Origin: Chryseobacterium kimseyorum
GTDB taxonomy: Bacteria > Bacteroidota > Bacteroidia > Flavobacteriales > Weeksellaceae
Reading direction: 5' to 3'
Assembly (NCBI RefSeq): GCF_025971945.1
Contig: NZ_JAPDHW010000006.1
Location: 1 to 64,000, forward strand
Length of the DNA stretch: 64,000 nt
This document shows positions 1-12,064 of this stretch, one piece after another. Both the position numbers and the translations under genes were made by a program. Within the stretch, counting starts at the first letter, position 1; every line of letters starts with the position of its first letter. The notes below the pieces were generated by a model that was given only the letters and a program-made list of their open reading frames with translations, was not told where the DNA came from and did no database searches.

Positions 1-835
1 GATGCTGAGGATATTTAAACCCTAAATCATACGCAATCTGACTGATGGATTTATCAGCATCAAAAACCCGTTCTTTGGCAACATCTATAATTTTATTCTG
101 AATATATTCCTGCGCCGTTTTCCCGGTTTCTTTTTTAATTAAATCTCCAAAATAGTTGGGAGAAAGATTGAGTTCTTCTGCACAAAAAGCTACAGAAGGC
201 AAACCAAAACTGTTGGGCTTTTCTGAATTGAAATAACTGTTCAATAATTCTTCAAATTTCTCCAGAATTCCTTTGTTGACATTTTCTCTCGTGATAAACT
301 GTCGGTCGTAGAACCGCTCACAGTAATTCAGGAAAAGTTCGATATTGGAGGCAATCAGTTTTTTGCTGTGTTTGTCCACAGACTGCTCGAGTTCTGACTG
401 AATTTTAGCAAAACATTCCAAAACCAGTTGCTGTTCTTTCGAGGATAAATGTAACGCTTCATTATTTTGATAGCTGAAAAAGCCGTACTCCGAGATACTT
501 TTGGCAAGTGGTGTTCCTTTAATCAAATCAGGATGGAAAACCAGTCCGTGACCCATCGGCTGATAAAAATCTACTTTATTTTCGACATTCACAACCTGTC
601 CGGGAGAGACAAAAACCAATGTTCCTTCCTGATAATCGTACGTTGCCCGGCCATATTTCAAGTCACCACATTTTACATCCTTCAGAAAAATACAGTAGAG
701 ATTGAAATTCATTTTAGAACCTGTTCTTTTGTGGGCTTTCGAAAAATCAATAACGCTCACCAAAGGATGCAATGTCTCGTGATTATTAAATTGATTATAA
801 TCATTAACGGTTTCAAAATTAACGGAATTACTCAT
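1..835 (-). CDS. AraC-family transcriptional regulator (partial, 3' end outside window)
   Basis: Reading the minus strand from the ATG at 833-835 gives an open frame of 278 residues that runs off the left edge. The N-terminal half looks like the cupin-type sensor domain of AraC regulators (a GTLVFVSPGQ stretch around residues 92-101). The visible C-terminal part carries the first helix-turn-helix (NLSPNYFGDLIKKETG) and the beginning of the second (ISQIAYDLGF), so only the last few dozen residues are missing. It diverges from the aldo/keto reductase operon starting at 1021, with 185 bp between them, and is the obvious candidate to regulate it. The effector is unknown. Confidence 0.88.
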   Translation of the reverse strand, partial: MSNSVNFETVNDYNQFNNHETLHPLVSVIDFSKAHKRTGSKMNFNLYCIFLKDVKCGDLKYGRATYDYQEGTLVFVSPGQVVNVENKVDFYQPMGHGLVFHPDLIKGTPLAKSISEYGFFSYQNNEALHLSSKEQQLVLECFAKIQSELEQSVDKHSKKLIASNIELFLNYCERFYDRQFITRENVNKGILEKFEELLNSYFNSEKPNSFGLPSVAFCAEELNLSPNYFGDLIKKETGKTAQEYIQNKIIDVAKERVFDADKSISQIAYDLGFKYPQH

Positions 836-977
836 AGCAGTTTCATTTTCTGATACAAATCTAATTATAAAATCAATGTCTTCTCAGTGTAAAACTTCAC
901 ATCTGTAATATTGGTAGGTAATACCGTAATCTGTCTACAAAAAGGTTCATCATAAGGGTGGAAATTTGCATAGTAAG

Positions 978-997
978 TTGATTATCCGAATAATCAA
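978..997. promoter_or_regulatory. 20-bp inverted repeat in the leader of the aldo/keto reductase operon
   Basis: Perfect 8-bp arms TTGATTAT and ATAATCAA flank a CCGA centre, followed by a T run and ending 23 nt before the ATG at 1021. A weaker dyad GGTA-N5-TACC lies at 913-925. Either could be an operator for the divergent AraC regulator, or the first could fold as a small hairpin in the mRNA leader. No clear TAnnTTTG box was found here. Confidence 0.4.
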
Positions 998-1005
998 TTT
1001 TTTAA

Positions 1006-1872
<867 letters not shown>

Positions 1873-1898
1873 ATTAATCAAGACTTAAAAACATTAAA

Positions 1899-3038
<1,140 letters not shown>

Positions 3039-3046
3039 AATATTAA

Positions 3047-4048
<1,002 letters not shown>

Positions 4049-4069
4049 TTTAGTTTAAAATCAAAAAAA

Positions 4070-4543
4070 ATGAAAGCATTAATTGTTGCATTAATCATAT
4101 CCACAGGTTCTACCTACACATTCGCACAGCAGGCAAAACTGGAAACCGTCGTGAAAAAAGAGACAAAATCTGAACAGGAAATCATCCAGCTTTCCAAAGA
4201 CAAATGGGATTGGATGTCTTCTAAAGATGCCGAAAAACTGGATAAACTTTTTGACGAAAAATCAGTGTTCGTACATATGGGCGGTTCGTGGGGCAAAAAG
4301 CAGGAATTGGATGTCATCAAAAGTGGCGGAATCTGGTACAAGAAAGCCCACATTCACGAAACATCCGTAAACATTATCGAGAACACCGCTATCATTCTGA
4401 CCAAAATGGATTTAGTGGCCGTGGTTGGTGGAAATGAAGTAACCAATCCGTTTATTGTAACGGAAGTATTTGTGAAAAAGAGCGGAACCTGGAAATTGGG
4501 TTCACTTTCATTCACCAAAACTATGACACCGGAAAAGAAATAA
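4070..4543 (+). CDS. Exported NTF2-like (DUF4440/SnoaL-type) protein (157 aa)
   Basis: Starts with a cleavable signal peptide ending near FAQQA (residue about 20). The mature part is a single cone-shaped NTF2-like domain: an alpha region with DKWDWMSSKDAEKLDKLF, then ENTAIILTKMD and a C-terminal VFVKKSGTWKLGSLSFTK strand. Such domains bind small hydrophobic molecules or act as small hydrolases/isomerases; no catalytic residue can be assigned. It is a distant paralogue of the protein at 44081-44524. Only 2 bp separate it from the next gene, so it is surely in the operon. Confidence 0.85.
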   Translation: MKALIVALIISTGSTYTFAQQAKLETVVKKETKSEQEIIQLSKDKWDWMSSKDAEKLDKLFDEKSVFVHMGGSWGKKQELDVIKSGGIWYKKAHIHETSVNIIENTAIILTKMDLVAVVGGNEVTNPFIVTEVFVKKSGTWKLGSLSFTKTMTPEKK

Positions 4544-4545
4544 AG

Positions 4546-5621
4546 ATGAGAACTAAGGCAATACAATTTTTAAGTTTAATTGGTTTAATAGTATTTTCAA
4601 ATACCAATATTCAGGCTCAGAAAAATGCGAAGGAACCATTGATGATTGCAGAGCAGGGAAGTTTTGCGGTTGGCGGTACGGTTATCAAAAGTCCGGGAAC
4701 GTTCAATCCACAAAAGCCGACTGCTGAAGGACAGACTTTCAGAGGCGACCACGCTTACGTTTTTTATCAGATTCCTGTGAAAGCCAGAAAATATCCATTG
4801 GTAATGTGGCACGGAATCGGACAGTTTTCAAAAACCTGGGAGACAACTCCTGATGGAAGAGAAGGTTTTCAGAATATCTTTCTGCGCAGGAATTTTCCTG
4901 TGTACATAATGGACCAGCCGAGAAGAGGAAATGCAGGTAGAAGTACGGTAGCTTCTACGATTGAGCCAACTCCTGATGAGCAAAATTGGTTCAATGTTTT
5001 TCGAGTGGGATTATGGCCGAAATATTACGAAGGTGTACAGTTTGCCAAAGATTCGGCCACGCTCAATCAATATTTCCGTTCTATGACACCGAATATTGGG
5101 ACAATTGATATTAAGGTAAATGTTGATGCAGTTTCAGCTTTATTTAATAAAATCGGGGCCGGAGTTTTGGTCACGCATTCTCATTCAGGTGGAATGGGTT
5201 GGCGGACCGCTGTAAAAAATCAAAATGTAAAGGCATCGTTTCTTACGAGCCGGGAAGTGGTTTCGTTTTTCCTGAAGGTGAATTACCAAAACCCATTGCA
5301 AGTTCTGCCGGTGCGCTCGAAGCTTCTTCGGTTTCAAAACAGGATTTTATGAAACTGACTAAAATTCCGATTATCATTTATTACGGAGACAATATTCCGG
5401 AAAAGTATTCTGAAAATTCGGGAGCTGACGGTTGGAGAGCACGTTTGCAGATGGCGAGATTGTGGCGTGATGCGGTCAATAAATATGGTGGTGATGTGAC
5501 GGTCGTTCATCTTCCCGAGGTCGGTCTGAAAGGCAATACACATTTCCCTTTTTCTGATTTAAATAACATCCAGGTGGCCGATTTGATGAGCCAATGGCTG
5601 AAGGATAAAAAATTAGATTAA
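4546..5621 (+). pseudogene. Alpha/beta hydrolase (esterase-like), frameshifted
   Basis: Two overlapping frames make one exported alpha/beta hydrolase. The first frame (from ATG 4546) holds a signal peptide ending near IQAQ, an oxyanion-loop region (MWHGIGQFS) and the nucleophile elbow THSHSGG. The second frame (in use to 5621) holds SYEPGSGFVFPEGE, the YYGDN acid region and a terminal GNTHFPF histidine. The switch lies near 5235: one extra base after GCA at 5233-5235 would give NVKAIVSYEPG, the expected continuous reading. So there is a 1-nt deletion here, either a true recent mutation or a sequencing error. Without repair the first frame ends at 5352 with only part of the triad. Confidence 0.85.
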
Positions 5622-5640
5622 TTATTTAAAATTATTATCA

Positions 5641-6261
5641 ATGCAGAAATTTGTCATATTCCTAATATCAGTTCTCTGTTTTTTCTCTTGCTCAAAAGCA
5701 CAGGAAACAATATCAGAAAAAGAATCATTAAAAGATAAAAAAGTGCTGATTTTTTATTTATCAAGAACCAAAAACACGAAGACCATTGCAGAAATCATTC
5801 AGAAGAATGTGGGTGGAGACTTGGTGGAACTTGAACTTCAAAATCCTTATCCCGAAAATTATAAGGCCATTGTTGACCAGGTTTCAAAGGAAAATGAGTC
5901 AGGATTTTTGCCACCACTGAAAACAAAAATTGAAAACATTGAAAAATATGACGTCGTCTTCATCGGATTTCCAACCTGGGGAATGAAACTGCCGCCACCA
6001 ATGAAAAGTTTTCTGAAACAATATGATTTGAAAGGTAAAACCATCATTCCATTTAATACCAATGCGGGTTACGGAATCGGAAGCAGTTTTGACACGGTAA
6101 AAGAACTCAGTCCGGAAAGTAAAGTGTTTGAAGGATTCACAATGAAAGGCGGCGTAGAACGTGACGGGATTTTATTTGTAATGGAAGGCAAAAAGAAAAT
6201 TGAGGCTGAAAAGAAAGTCAAAGAATGGCTGACCAAAATTGGTTTAAATAAAACAAAATAG
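5641..6261 (+). CDS. Flavodoxin-family lipoprotein-like protein (206 aa)
   Basis: The N-terminus ends in LCFFSC (Cys17), a plausible lipobox. The domain from residue 33 is flavodoxin-like of the Flavodoxin_4 type: VLIFYLSRTKNTKTIAE is the FMN phosphate loop, followed by VVFIGFPTWGMKLPPPM and a late glycine-rich TNAGYGIGSS. It probably binds FMN and acts as an envelope electron carrier or quinone/azo reductase-like partner for the other operon products. Gaps of 19 bp upstream and 27 bp downstream. Confidence 0.88.
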   Translation: MQKFVIFLISVLCFFSCSKAQETISEKESLKDKKVLIFYLSRTKNTKTIAEIIQKNVGGDLVELELQNPYPENYKAIVDQVSKENESGFLPPLKTKIENIEKYDVVFIGFPTWGMKLPPPMKSFLKQYDLKGKTIIPFNTNAGYGIGSSFDTVKELSPESKVFEGFTMKGGVERDGILFVMEGKKKIEAEKKVKEWLTKIGLNKTK

Positions 6262-6288
6262 TTGAAATTAAATTTAAAGTAAAAGAAA

Positions 6289-7032
6289 ATGAAGAAAATA
6301 CAATTTACAGTCGTCATTGTTTTACTGACGGGAATTTCACTGTTTTTTAATACAATAAAAGCACAGCAAATGTCAATAGCAAATTCAGAATTAAATTCAA
6401 AAGAAAAAAGCATCATCACCATTTCATCCTTCACGGCGCAAGGAAAACTGACTGAATTGAAAACAGCTTTCAATTCAGGGCTTGATGCAGGTTTGACCAT
6501 CAACGAAATCAAAGAAATGCTGGTTCATTCTTATGCTTACTGCGGTTTTCCGAGAAGCATCAGAGGTTTGCAGACTTTTATGGAAGTTGTGAACGAGCGA
6601 AAAACAAAAGGCATCAGAGACAATATGGGAGCTGAAGCTTCGCCGATTATTGATGAAAAGACCAAGTACGAAAGAGGTAAAAAGATATTGGAAGAACTTT
6701 CTGGTGCGCCGCAACCTGATAAACTTTCAGGATATTCAGCGTTTGCACCTGCGATTGATACTTTTTTAAAGGAACATCTGTTTGCAGATATTTTTGAAAG
6801 AGATGTGTTGACTTTTAAACAGAGAGAATTGGTAACCATTTCCATTATCACGGCCATTGGCGATGCCGACCCGATGTTGCAGTCGCATTTGGGACTTTCA
6901 TTAAATGTCGGTTGGTCGCCCGAACAGTTGAGTGAATTTGTTAATGTTATCACTCCGACAATCAGTAAGGAAAAATCAACAGCTGCTGCCACGGTTCTGA
7001 AAGAAGTTTTAAAAACAAGAAAATCAAAATAA
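6289..7032 (+). CDS. Carboxymuconolactone decarboxylase-family protein, exported (247 aa)
   Basis: Signal peptide ends near IKAQQ. Two alpha-helical CMD repeats follow: one around residues 45-105 with GLDAGLTINEIKEMLVHSY, and a second around residues 165-235 with FKQRELVTISIITAIG and NVGWSPEQLSEF. The family comprises decarboxylases and AhpD-like peroxidase partners; the AhpD CxxC pair is absent, so a redox role is not shown. The double-domain exported form commonly travels with cupin and flavodoxin genes, as here. Confidence 0.88.
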   Translation: MKKIQFTVVIVLLTGISLFFNTIKAQQMSIANSELNSKEKSIITISSFTAQGKLTELKTAFNSGLDAGLTINEIKEMLVHSYAYCGFPRSIRGLQTFMEVVNERKTKGIRDNMGAEASPIIDEKTKYERGKKILEELSGAPQPDKLSGYSAFAPAIDTFLKEHLFADIFERDVLTFKQRELVTISIITAIGDADPMLQSHLGLSLNVGWSPEQLSEFVNVITPTISKEKSTAAATVLKEVLKTRKSK

Positions 7033-7047
7033 ATTTAATATTTACAA

Positions 7048-7530
7048 ATGAAAAAAGCATCATTTCTGACGTCTCTAAGTTTTGTGATTCTTATTTTTTC
7101 AAACAGTCAACTGAAGTCCCAAACTCAAAAAACAATGCAGACTGAATCTAAAACCCTGTTTGAAAAAGGCGAAAAAGTAAAAAACGAAAATTTTATAGGG
7201 ACAGCTTACCTGAAAATGTTGGTAACGAATGACCCTGAAAATCCAATTACCGTCGGCAACGTCACTTTCGAACCGGGCGCAAGAAACCGCTGGCACAAAC
7301 ATCCGGGAGGGCAGATTCTATTGGTGACAGACGGCATCGGCTACTATCAGGAAAGAGGACAGGCAAAGAAAATTCTACGAAAAGGCGATGTCATCAAATG
7401 TCCGCCCAATGTGGAGCACTGGCACGGCGCAAGTATCGACAGTCATTTTTCGCATTTGGCCATTGGAAACAGTGATAAGGAGGCGGTGATTTGGTTGCAG
7501 CCTGTGACAGATGCCGAATACACACAGTAA
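7048..7530 (+). CDS. Exported cupin-domain protein (160 aa)
   Basis: A hydrophobic leader (about 25 residues) precedes a single small cupin. Metal-binding histidines are visible in NRWHKHPGG (first cupin motif) and PPNVEHWHG (second motif), with the GGQILLVTDG turn between. Last gene of the operon, 15 bp after the CMD gene. It converges with the 2H phosphoesterase (18-bp gap). Exact reaction unknown; small exported cupins with this motif are usually annotated as putative carboxymuconolactone-linked or quercetinase-like enzymes. Confidence 0.88.
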   Translation: MKKASFLTSLSFVILIFSNSQLKSQTQKTMQTESKTLFEKGEKVKNENFIGTAYLKMLVTNDPENPITVGNVTFEPGARNRWHKHPGGQILLVTDGIGYYQERGQAKKILRKGDVIKCPPNVEHWHGASIDSHFSHLAIGNSDKEAVIWLQPVTDAEYTQ

Positions 7531-7548
7531 TTAAGTTATCTATTTCAT

Positions 7549-8103
7549 TTACCATAGTGTCAGTTGTTTGTCAGAAATTTCTTCTCCCAAAAATGGAAAA
7601 ATCTGCACAACTTCAAATTGTTTTATGGTATCATTATATTTCCTCAGAGCAATTTTATTGCAATCAAAATTAAGTGTTTCATCAGAAAAAATATTCCGGG
7701 ATATCTCAATCTGCTGTGGTGAGAGTCCACGTCCAATACTTATGTGAGCACTGCTTTTAATAAGACCTTTAACTTCTGATCTTAGCCTTTCAATTAATTT
7801 TTCAAGGTCATCTTTGCTATTAGCTTTAGGTGAGAAAAATGCTGTTTGCTCGGAACAAATGACCTTGTCAAATTCAGCAGGGAAACATTTCTGCTCTCGC
7901 GCAATTTTAATCAACTTCAAAATTATTTTCTTCAGTTTATTGTCAGTCGCTAGAAATTCTTGAAGTGTAATATGAGCAATAGACTTGCGACTAGAATAGT
8001 CTTTTCCGGATTCTGTAAATAACCTCATTTTTAATTTGCCAACTTTCAAATCAATTTCATCTGGTGGGAGAATAACAACTGAATAGTGATTAACATGATT
8101 CAT
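7549..8103 (-). CDS. 2H phosphoesterase / 2'-5' RNA ligase-like protein (184 aa)
   Basis: The two H-x-[ST] signatures of the 2H phosphoesterase superfamily are present: H44-I-T46 (AHITL) and H120-I-S122 (AHISI), separated by the usual distance. Members cleave or form 2'-5' or cyclic phosphodiester bonds in RNA or nucleotides; the substrate cannot be predicted. No signal peptide. Transcribed alone on the minus strand, convergent with the cupin operon; 415 bp separates it from the response regulator upstream. Confidence 0.85.
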   Translation of the reverse strand: MNHVNHYSVVILPPDEIDLKVGKLKMRLFTESGKDYSSRKSIAHITLQEFLATDNKLKKIILKLIKIAREQKCFPAEFDKVICSEQTAFFSPKANSKDDLEKLIERLRSEVKGLIKSSAHISIGRGLSPQQIEISRNIFSDETLNFDCNKIALRKYNDTIKQFEVVQIFPFLGEEISDKQLTLW

Positions 8104-8518
8104 ATAAATTTTTAAAAATTGAAATTAGTATTATTAAATTAGAATCAGCTGTGATGAATTTTAAATAAAAAACATCAATCTAAGATTGTTGTTCTTAAAC
8201 TTGAAACGACTTTGTGATTGACTGTCTTCAATATTTACATTTACGCCAGTTTCAAGATTAAAGAACAATTTTATCTCGCTTGTTCGTAAGAGCCTGATGA
8301 ACCAAAGACATATTGTTTGCATTTAAAACGTTTATTTTGCTTTTATTAATTACTCTTAAAAGTTTCCAGGCTATCATTTATAATGTGTTTAAAAAAGTTT
8401 TCCATAGTTTTAAACAAGTTTTAGCATTATAATCAATAGAAAAACCTCACTTCAGATAAACGAAGCAAGGTAGATTTTATGTTATAGTAAACTATAATTT
8501 TATTGAAATTCTGAAAAG
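8104..8518. other. Intergenic region without recognised gene
   Basis: AT-rich spacer between two minus-strand genes. No conserved reading frame, strong hairpin or repeat family was recognised. It should hold the promoter of the 2H phosphoesterase gene, but no clear TAnnTTTG box could be assigned. Confidence 0.5.
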
Positions 8519-8878
8519 TTAGTTTTGAGTTATCTTTTCGATTTTTAAAAGAACATCGTCGATATCGAAAGGCTTAGCAATAAATTCATCTGCCTCACAT
8601 GCTTTGATTACATTTTCAGATTTTGCATGTGCGCTGATAATCATCACTGGGATTTCTGATGTTTGCGGTTCCTGTTTTAGCTGATTGCATAAATCTGTTC
8701 CCAATCCGTCAGGTAACATTACATCCAGAATAAAAACATCAGGAACTACAGATTTGTCTCTTTCGTTGAATGTTTTCACACTAGAAAAAGAGCGTACATC
8801 ATAATTTTCGAATGACAGGAGTAATTGTAATGCATCTCTGATGCCTGTCTCATCTTCCACGATAAAAATTGTCTTCAT
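8519..8878 (-). CDS. Single-domain response regulator (CheY-like receiver, 119 aa)
   Basis: The frame from MKTIFIVEDE is a complete receiver domain: acidic pair E8/D9, phosphoacceptor D52 in FILDVMLPDG, S82 in IISAHAK and K102 in FIAKPFD. No output domain follows. An in-frame upstream ATG at 8962 would add 28 lysine-rich residues with no family counterpart, so the start at 8878 is preferred but not proven. No histidine kinase lies nearby. It may act by protein-protein interaction in a phosphorelay. Confidence 0.85.
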   Translation of the reverse strand: MKTIFIVEDETGIRDALQLLLSFENYDVRSFSSVKTFNERDKSVVPDVFILDVMLPDGLGTDLCNQLKQEPQTSEIPVMIISAHAKSENVIKACEADEFIAKPFDIDDVLLKIEKITQN

Positions 8879-9124
8879 ACCCTTGCTTGGCAAAAACAAA
8901 GCCAATATTTCACTGTTTTTAAAATCTTTAGAAAAAAGTTTACGGAGTATTTTATTTATCATAAAAAAAAATTAAAAATACTTTACAATTGTGATTGTGG
9001 TATCATTTTGAAAATCAGCACTCTGTAATAATGTATTGTATTTTTTATCTGCTTTTATTTTTTTCATCCTCGTCATTTCCGTAAATTTATGGGCTGATAA
9101 CAGAATTCAAATAATATCAGTAAA

Positions 9125-10543
9125 ATGGAAGGATATAATTTCGGAATGATCGGTCTCGGTGTGATGGGGCGAAATCTTCTTTATAACATCGCCGATAACG
9201 GCTTTTCAATAGCAGGATTTGATCTCGATGCTGTGAAAATCAGAGAACTGCAGGAAGGCGTAACCTCTGCAACTAAAGTCATCAGTACTGCAACGGTAGA
9301 AGATTTTGTTGCCGCACTGGAAAGTCCCAAAAAAATTATCCTGATGGTTCCTGCCGGCGTTCCTGTTGATGCTGTTTTGTACAGTCTTACGCCACTTTTA
9401 AGTCCCGGTGATATCGTAATTGATGCAGGTAACTCTTACTTCAAAGATACTGAGAGACGTGTGGCTGATTTAAAAGAGAAAAATCTTCACTTCATGGGAA
9501 TCGGTGTTTCCGGAGGTGCAGAAGGTGCGAGAAGGGGACCGAGCATTATGCCTGGAGGTGATTTGGAAGCTTTTAAATTAATCCAGCCAATGCTGGAAGC
9601 GATTTCTGCGAAAGTAAATGGAGACGCCTGTACAGCTTATATGGGGAACGGTGCTGCCGGAAACTATGTAAAGATGGTTCACAACGGAATTGAATACGCC
9701 ATCATGCAGCTGATCAGTGAAGCTTACGATCTGTTGAAAAAAGGAGCTAACTTGAATAACGATCAGCTCTACGAAGTTTTTAAAGAATGGAACAGCGGCG
9801 AGATGAACTCTTATCTGCTTGAAATTACAAGAGATATTTTCAAGCAAAAAGATGATTTGGAAGAAGGTTTTCTTGTTGATCAGATTTTAGATAAAGCCGG
9901 AGCGAAAGGTACCGGAAAATGGACGTCCGAGCAGGCGATGGAAATCGGAGTTTCTATCCCGAATATTGATACGGCTGTGACTTCAAGAATTTTATCGGCT
10001 TACAAAGAAGAACGTACAAAGGCTTCACAAATATATTCTAAAAACGAAATTACAAGTCCGGAAAATACAGAACTGTTCATCAAAGAAGTGGGTGAAGCGC
10101 TTTATCTGGCGACGATTATCAGTTATGCCCAAGGATTGGCATTATTGGTAAAGGCTTCTGAGGAATATAGTTTTGAAACTTCTCTAAAAGATGTGGTGAA
10201 GATTTGGAGAGGTGGATGTATTATCCGTTCTGTTTTACTGGAGAAATTCTATGTTGCCTATACAAAAGATTCAGATTTATCCAATATTTTACTTGATCAG
10301 GACATTTCAGAAATCGTTAAAACCAAAATTTCATCATTAAGAAATACTGCAGCATTTGCCGCTAAAAACGGGATTTCAACTTTAGGAATTCAGTCTGCCT
10401 TGGGATATTTTGATGCCTACACTACGGAATCTCTTCCTGTGAATTTAATTCAGGCTCAGCGTGATTATTTCGGAGCACACACCTATCAGAGAACCGACAG
10501 AGAAGGAATCTTTCACACAACCTGGCAGACTGCCATTATTTAA
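9125..10543 (+). CDS. gnd: 6-phosphogluconate dehydrogenase, decarboxylating (472 aa)
   Basis: Oxidises and decarboxylates 6-phosphogluconate to ribulose 5-phosphate with reduction of NAD(P)+ (third step of the oxidative pentose phosphate pathway). The Rossmann motif GLGVMG is at residues 10-15. The substrate signature GVSGGAEGARRGPSIMPGG and catalytic K183 with HNGIEY (E190) are intact. Length matches the long homodimeric form. First gene of gnd-zwf-pgl, 12 bp before zwf; the reversed gene order relative to pathway order is common in Bacteroidota. Confidence 0.97.
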   Translation: MEGYNFGMIGLGVMGRNLLYNIADNGFSIAGFDLDAVKIRELQEGVTSATKVISTATVEDFVAALESPKKIILMVPAGVPVDAVLYSLTPLLSPGDIVIDAGNSYFKDTERRVADLKEKNLHFMGIGVSGGAEGARRGPSIMPGGDLEAFKLIQPMLEAISAKVNGDACTAYMGNGAAGNYVKMVHNGIEYAIMQLISEAYDLLKKGANLNNDQLYEVFKEWNSGEMNSYLLEITRDIFKQKDDLEEGFLVDQILDKAGAKGTGKWTSEQAMEIGVSIPNIDTAVTSRILSAYKEERTKASQIYSKNEITSPENTELFIKEVGEALYLATIISYAQGLALLVKASEEYSFETSLKDVVKIWRGGCIIRSVLLEKFYVAYTKDSDLSNILLDQDISEIVKTKISSLRNTAAFAAKNGISTLGIQSALGYFDAYTTESLPVNLIQAQRDYFGAHTYQRTDREGIFHTTWQTAII

Positions 10544-10555
10544 TATTCTGAAAAA

Positions 10556-12037
10556 ATGAGTGATAATAAAATCCTTCAGCCAACGACCATTATTATCTTT
10601 GGTTCAACGGGAGATTTAGCCAAAAGAAAACTGTTTCCGGCGTTTTATAATCTTTACATCAGTGGCAGAATGCCGAAGGGCTTCAATATTCTGGCATTGG
10701 GACGGGCAGATAACAGCGATGAATATTTTAAAAATTACATCAAAGAAAATCTCGAACAGTTCTCAAGAAAAAAAATCAGTTCAGAAGACTGGGCAGGCTT
10801 TCAGGCGCACATTACCTATTTTCAGCATCAGCTGGATGAAGAAAATTCTTACAAAGATTTATATGAAAAATTAGAGAAATTCGATAAAGTCTACGGAAAA
10901 AGAGGAAACAGATTGTTTTACTTATCCATCGGACCGAATTTCGTTTCTACCATTTCAAATCATATCAAAAATGCTTCGTTAGCATCTGATCCTGAGAAAG
11001 ACAGAATTATCATTGAAAAACCTTTCGGGCACGACAAAGAGTCGGCTATAGAACTCAACAATTTACTGGCTGAAACTTTTGAAGAAGAACAGATTTACCG
11101 TATCGACCATTATTTAGGTAAAGAAACGGTACAGAATATACTGGCATTCAGATTTGGAAATTCTATTTTCGAACCTTTGTGGGACTGTAAACATATTGAA
11201 TCGGTTCAGATTACCGTAGCAGAAGAAGTTGGCGTAGAAACGAGAGGAAGTTTTTACGAAGAAACCGGAGCGCTTCGTGACATGATTCAGAATCATTTGC
11301 TACAAATCCTCTGTATGGTGGCTATGGAACCGCCTGCGTCGCTTGAATCGGGTGAAATCAGAGACCGAAAAGTAGATGTTCTGAAATCCATCCGCAGAAT
11401 TTCTTCAGATAAAGTTGATCATTACGCGGTGAGAGGTCAGTATGGAAAAGGCACTGTTAATGGTGCCAAAGCCAAAGGTTACCGTCAGGAAGAAGGAATT
11501 GCTCCTGATTCAAATACAGAAACTTTTGTAGCCGTAAAATTCTATCTTGATAACGATAGATGGCAGGATGTTCCGTTCTATGTGCGTACCGGAAAAAAGA
11601 TGAAGGAAAAACATTCTTACATTACGATTCAGTTTAAACCGCTTCCAACGTCAACATTTTCCGAAACTTCGCAGCAATTGTCTGCCAACCGACTGATCAT
11701 CAATATTCAGCCTTTGATGGATATCAGATTACAGTTTATGGCAAAGCAACCGGGACTTTCTTTAGTGTTAAAACCTGTGGAAATGATTTTCGACAATTTT
11801 GCCTGTCAGGAAGATACACCGGAAGCGTACGAAACTTTATTATTGGATGCTTTGATGGGCGATCTTACTCTGTTTATGCGTTCAGATCAGGTGGAAGAAG
11901 CCTGGGATGTGGTGAAAACTATTCAGGATACCTGGGAAGGTAGAAAAGATTCATCATTTCCTGATTATGAAGCAGGCAGCTGGGGACCGGAAGAAAGTTT
12001 TGCTTTGGTCGAAAGACAGGGACACAGCTGGGTTTAG
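10556..12037 (+). CDS. zwf: Glucose-6-phosphate 1-dehydrogenase (493 aa)
   Basis: Oxidises glucose 6-phosphate to 6-phosphogluconolactone, giving NADPH; entry step of the oxidative pentose phosphate pathway. The nucleotide loop FGSTGDLAKRKL is near residues 15-26 and the active-site signature RIDHYLGKE includes H185. The C-terminal domain is full length with VRTGKKM for substrate binding. Start ATG at 10556, 12 bp after gnd; pgl follows after 27 bp, so all three enzymes are co-transcribed. Confidence 0.97.
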   Translation: MSDNKILQPTTIIIFGSTGDLAKRKLFPAFYNLYISGRMPKGFNILALGRADNSDEYFKNYIKENLEQFSRKKISSEDWAGFQAHITYFQHQLDEENSYKDLYEKLEKFDKVYGKRGNRLFYLSIGPNFVSTISNHIKNASLASDPEKDRIIIEKPFGHDKESAIELNNLLAETFEEEQIYRIDHYLGKETVQNILAFRFGNSIFEPLWDCKHIESVQITVAEEVGVETRGSFYEETGALRDMIQNHLLQILCMVAMEPPASLESGEIRDRKVDVLKSIRRISSDKVDHYAVRGQYGKGTVNGAKAKGYRQEEGIAPDSNTETFVAVKFYLDNDRWQDVPFYVRTGKKMKEKHSYITIQFKPLPTSTFSETSQQLSANRLIINIQPLMDIRLQFMAKQPGLSLVLKPVEMIFDNFACQEDTPEAYETLLLDALMGDLTLFMRSDQVEEAWDVVKTIQDTWEGRKDSSFPDYEAGSWGPEESFALVERQGHSWV

Positions 12038-12064
12038 GATGATTTAAATTTAAATAAAAAGAAA

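Noticed and set aside
467..853. Plus-strand open frame of 128 codons
   Set aside because: It is the antisense shadow of the AraC gene, whose minus-strand translation shows clear family motifs.
5199..5621. Independent 140-residue gene
   Set aside because: It has no own signal peptide or plausible start and continues the alpha/beta hydrolase after a 1-nt deletion; treated as the second part of that gene.
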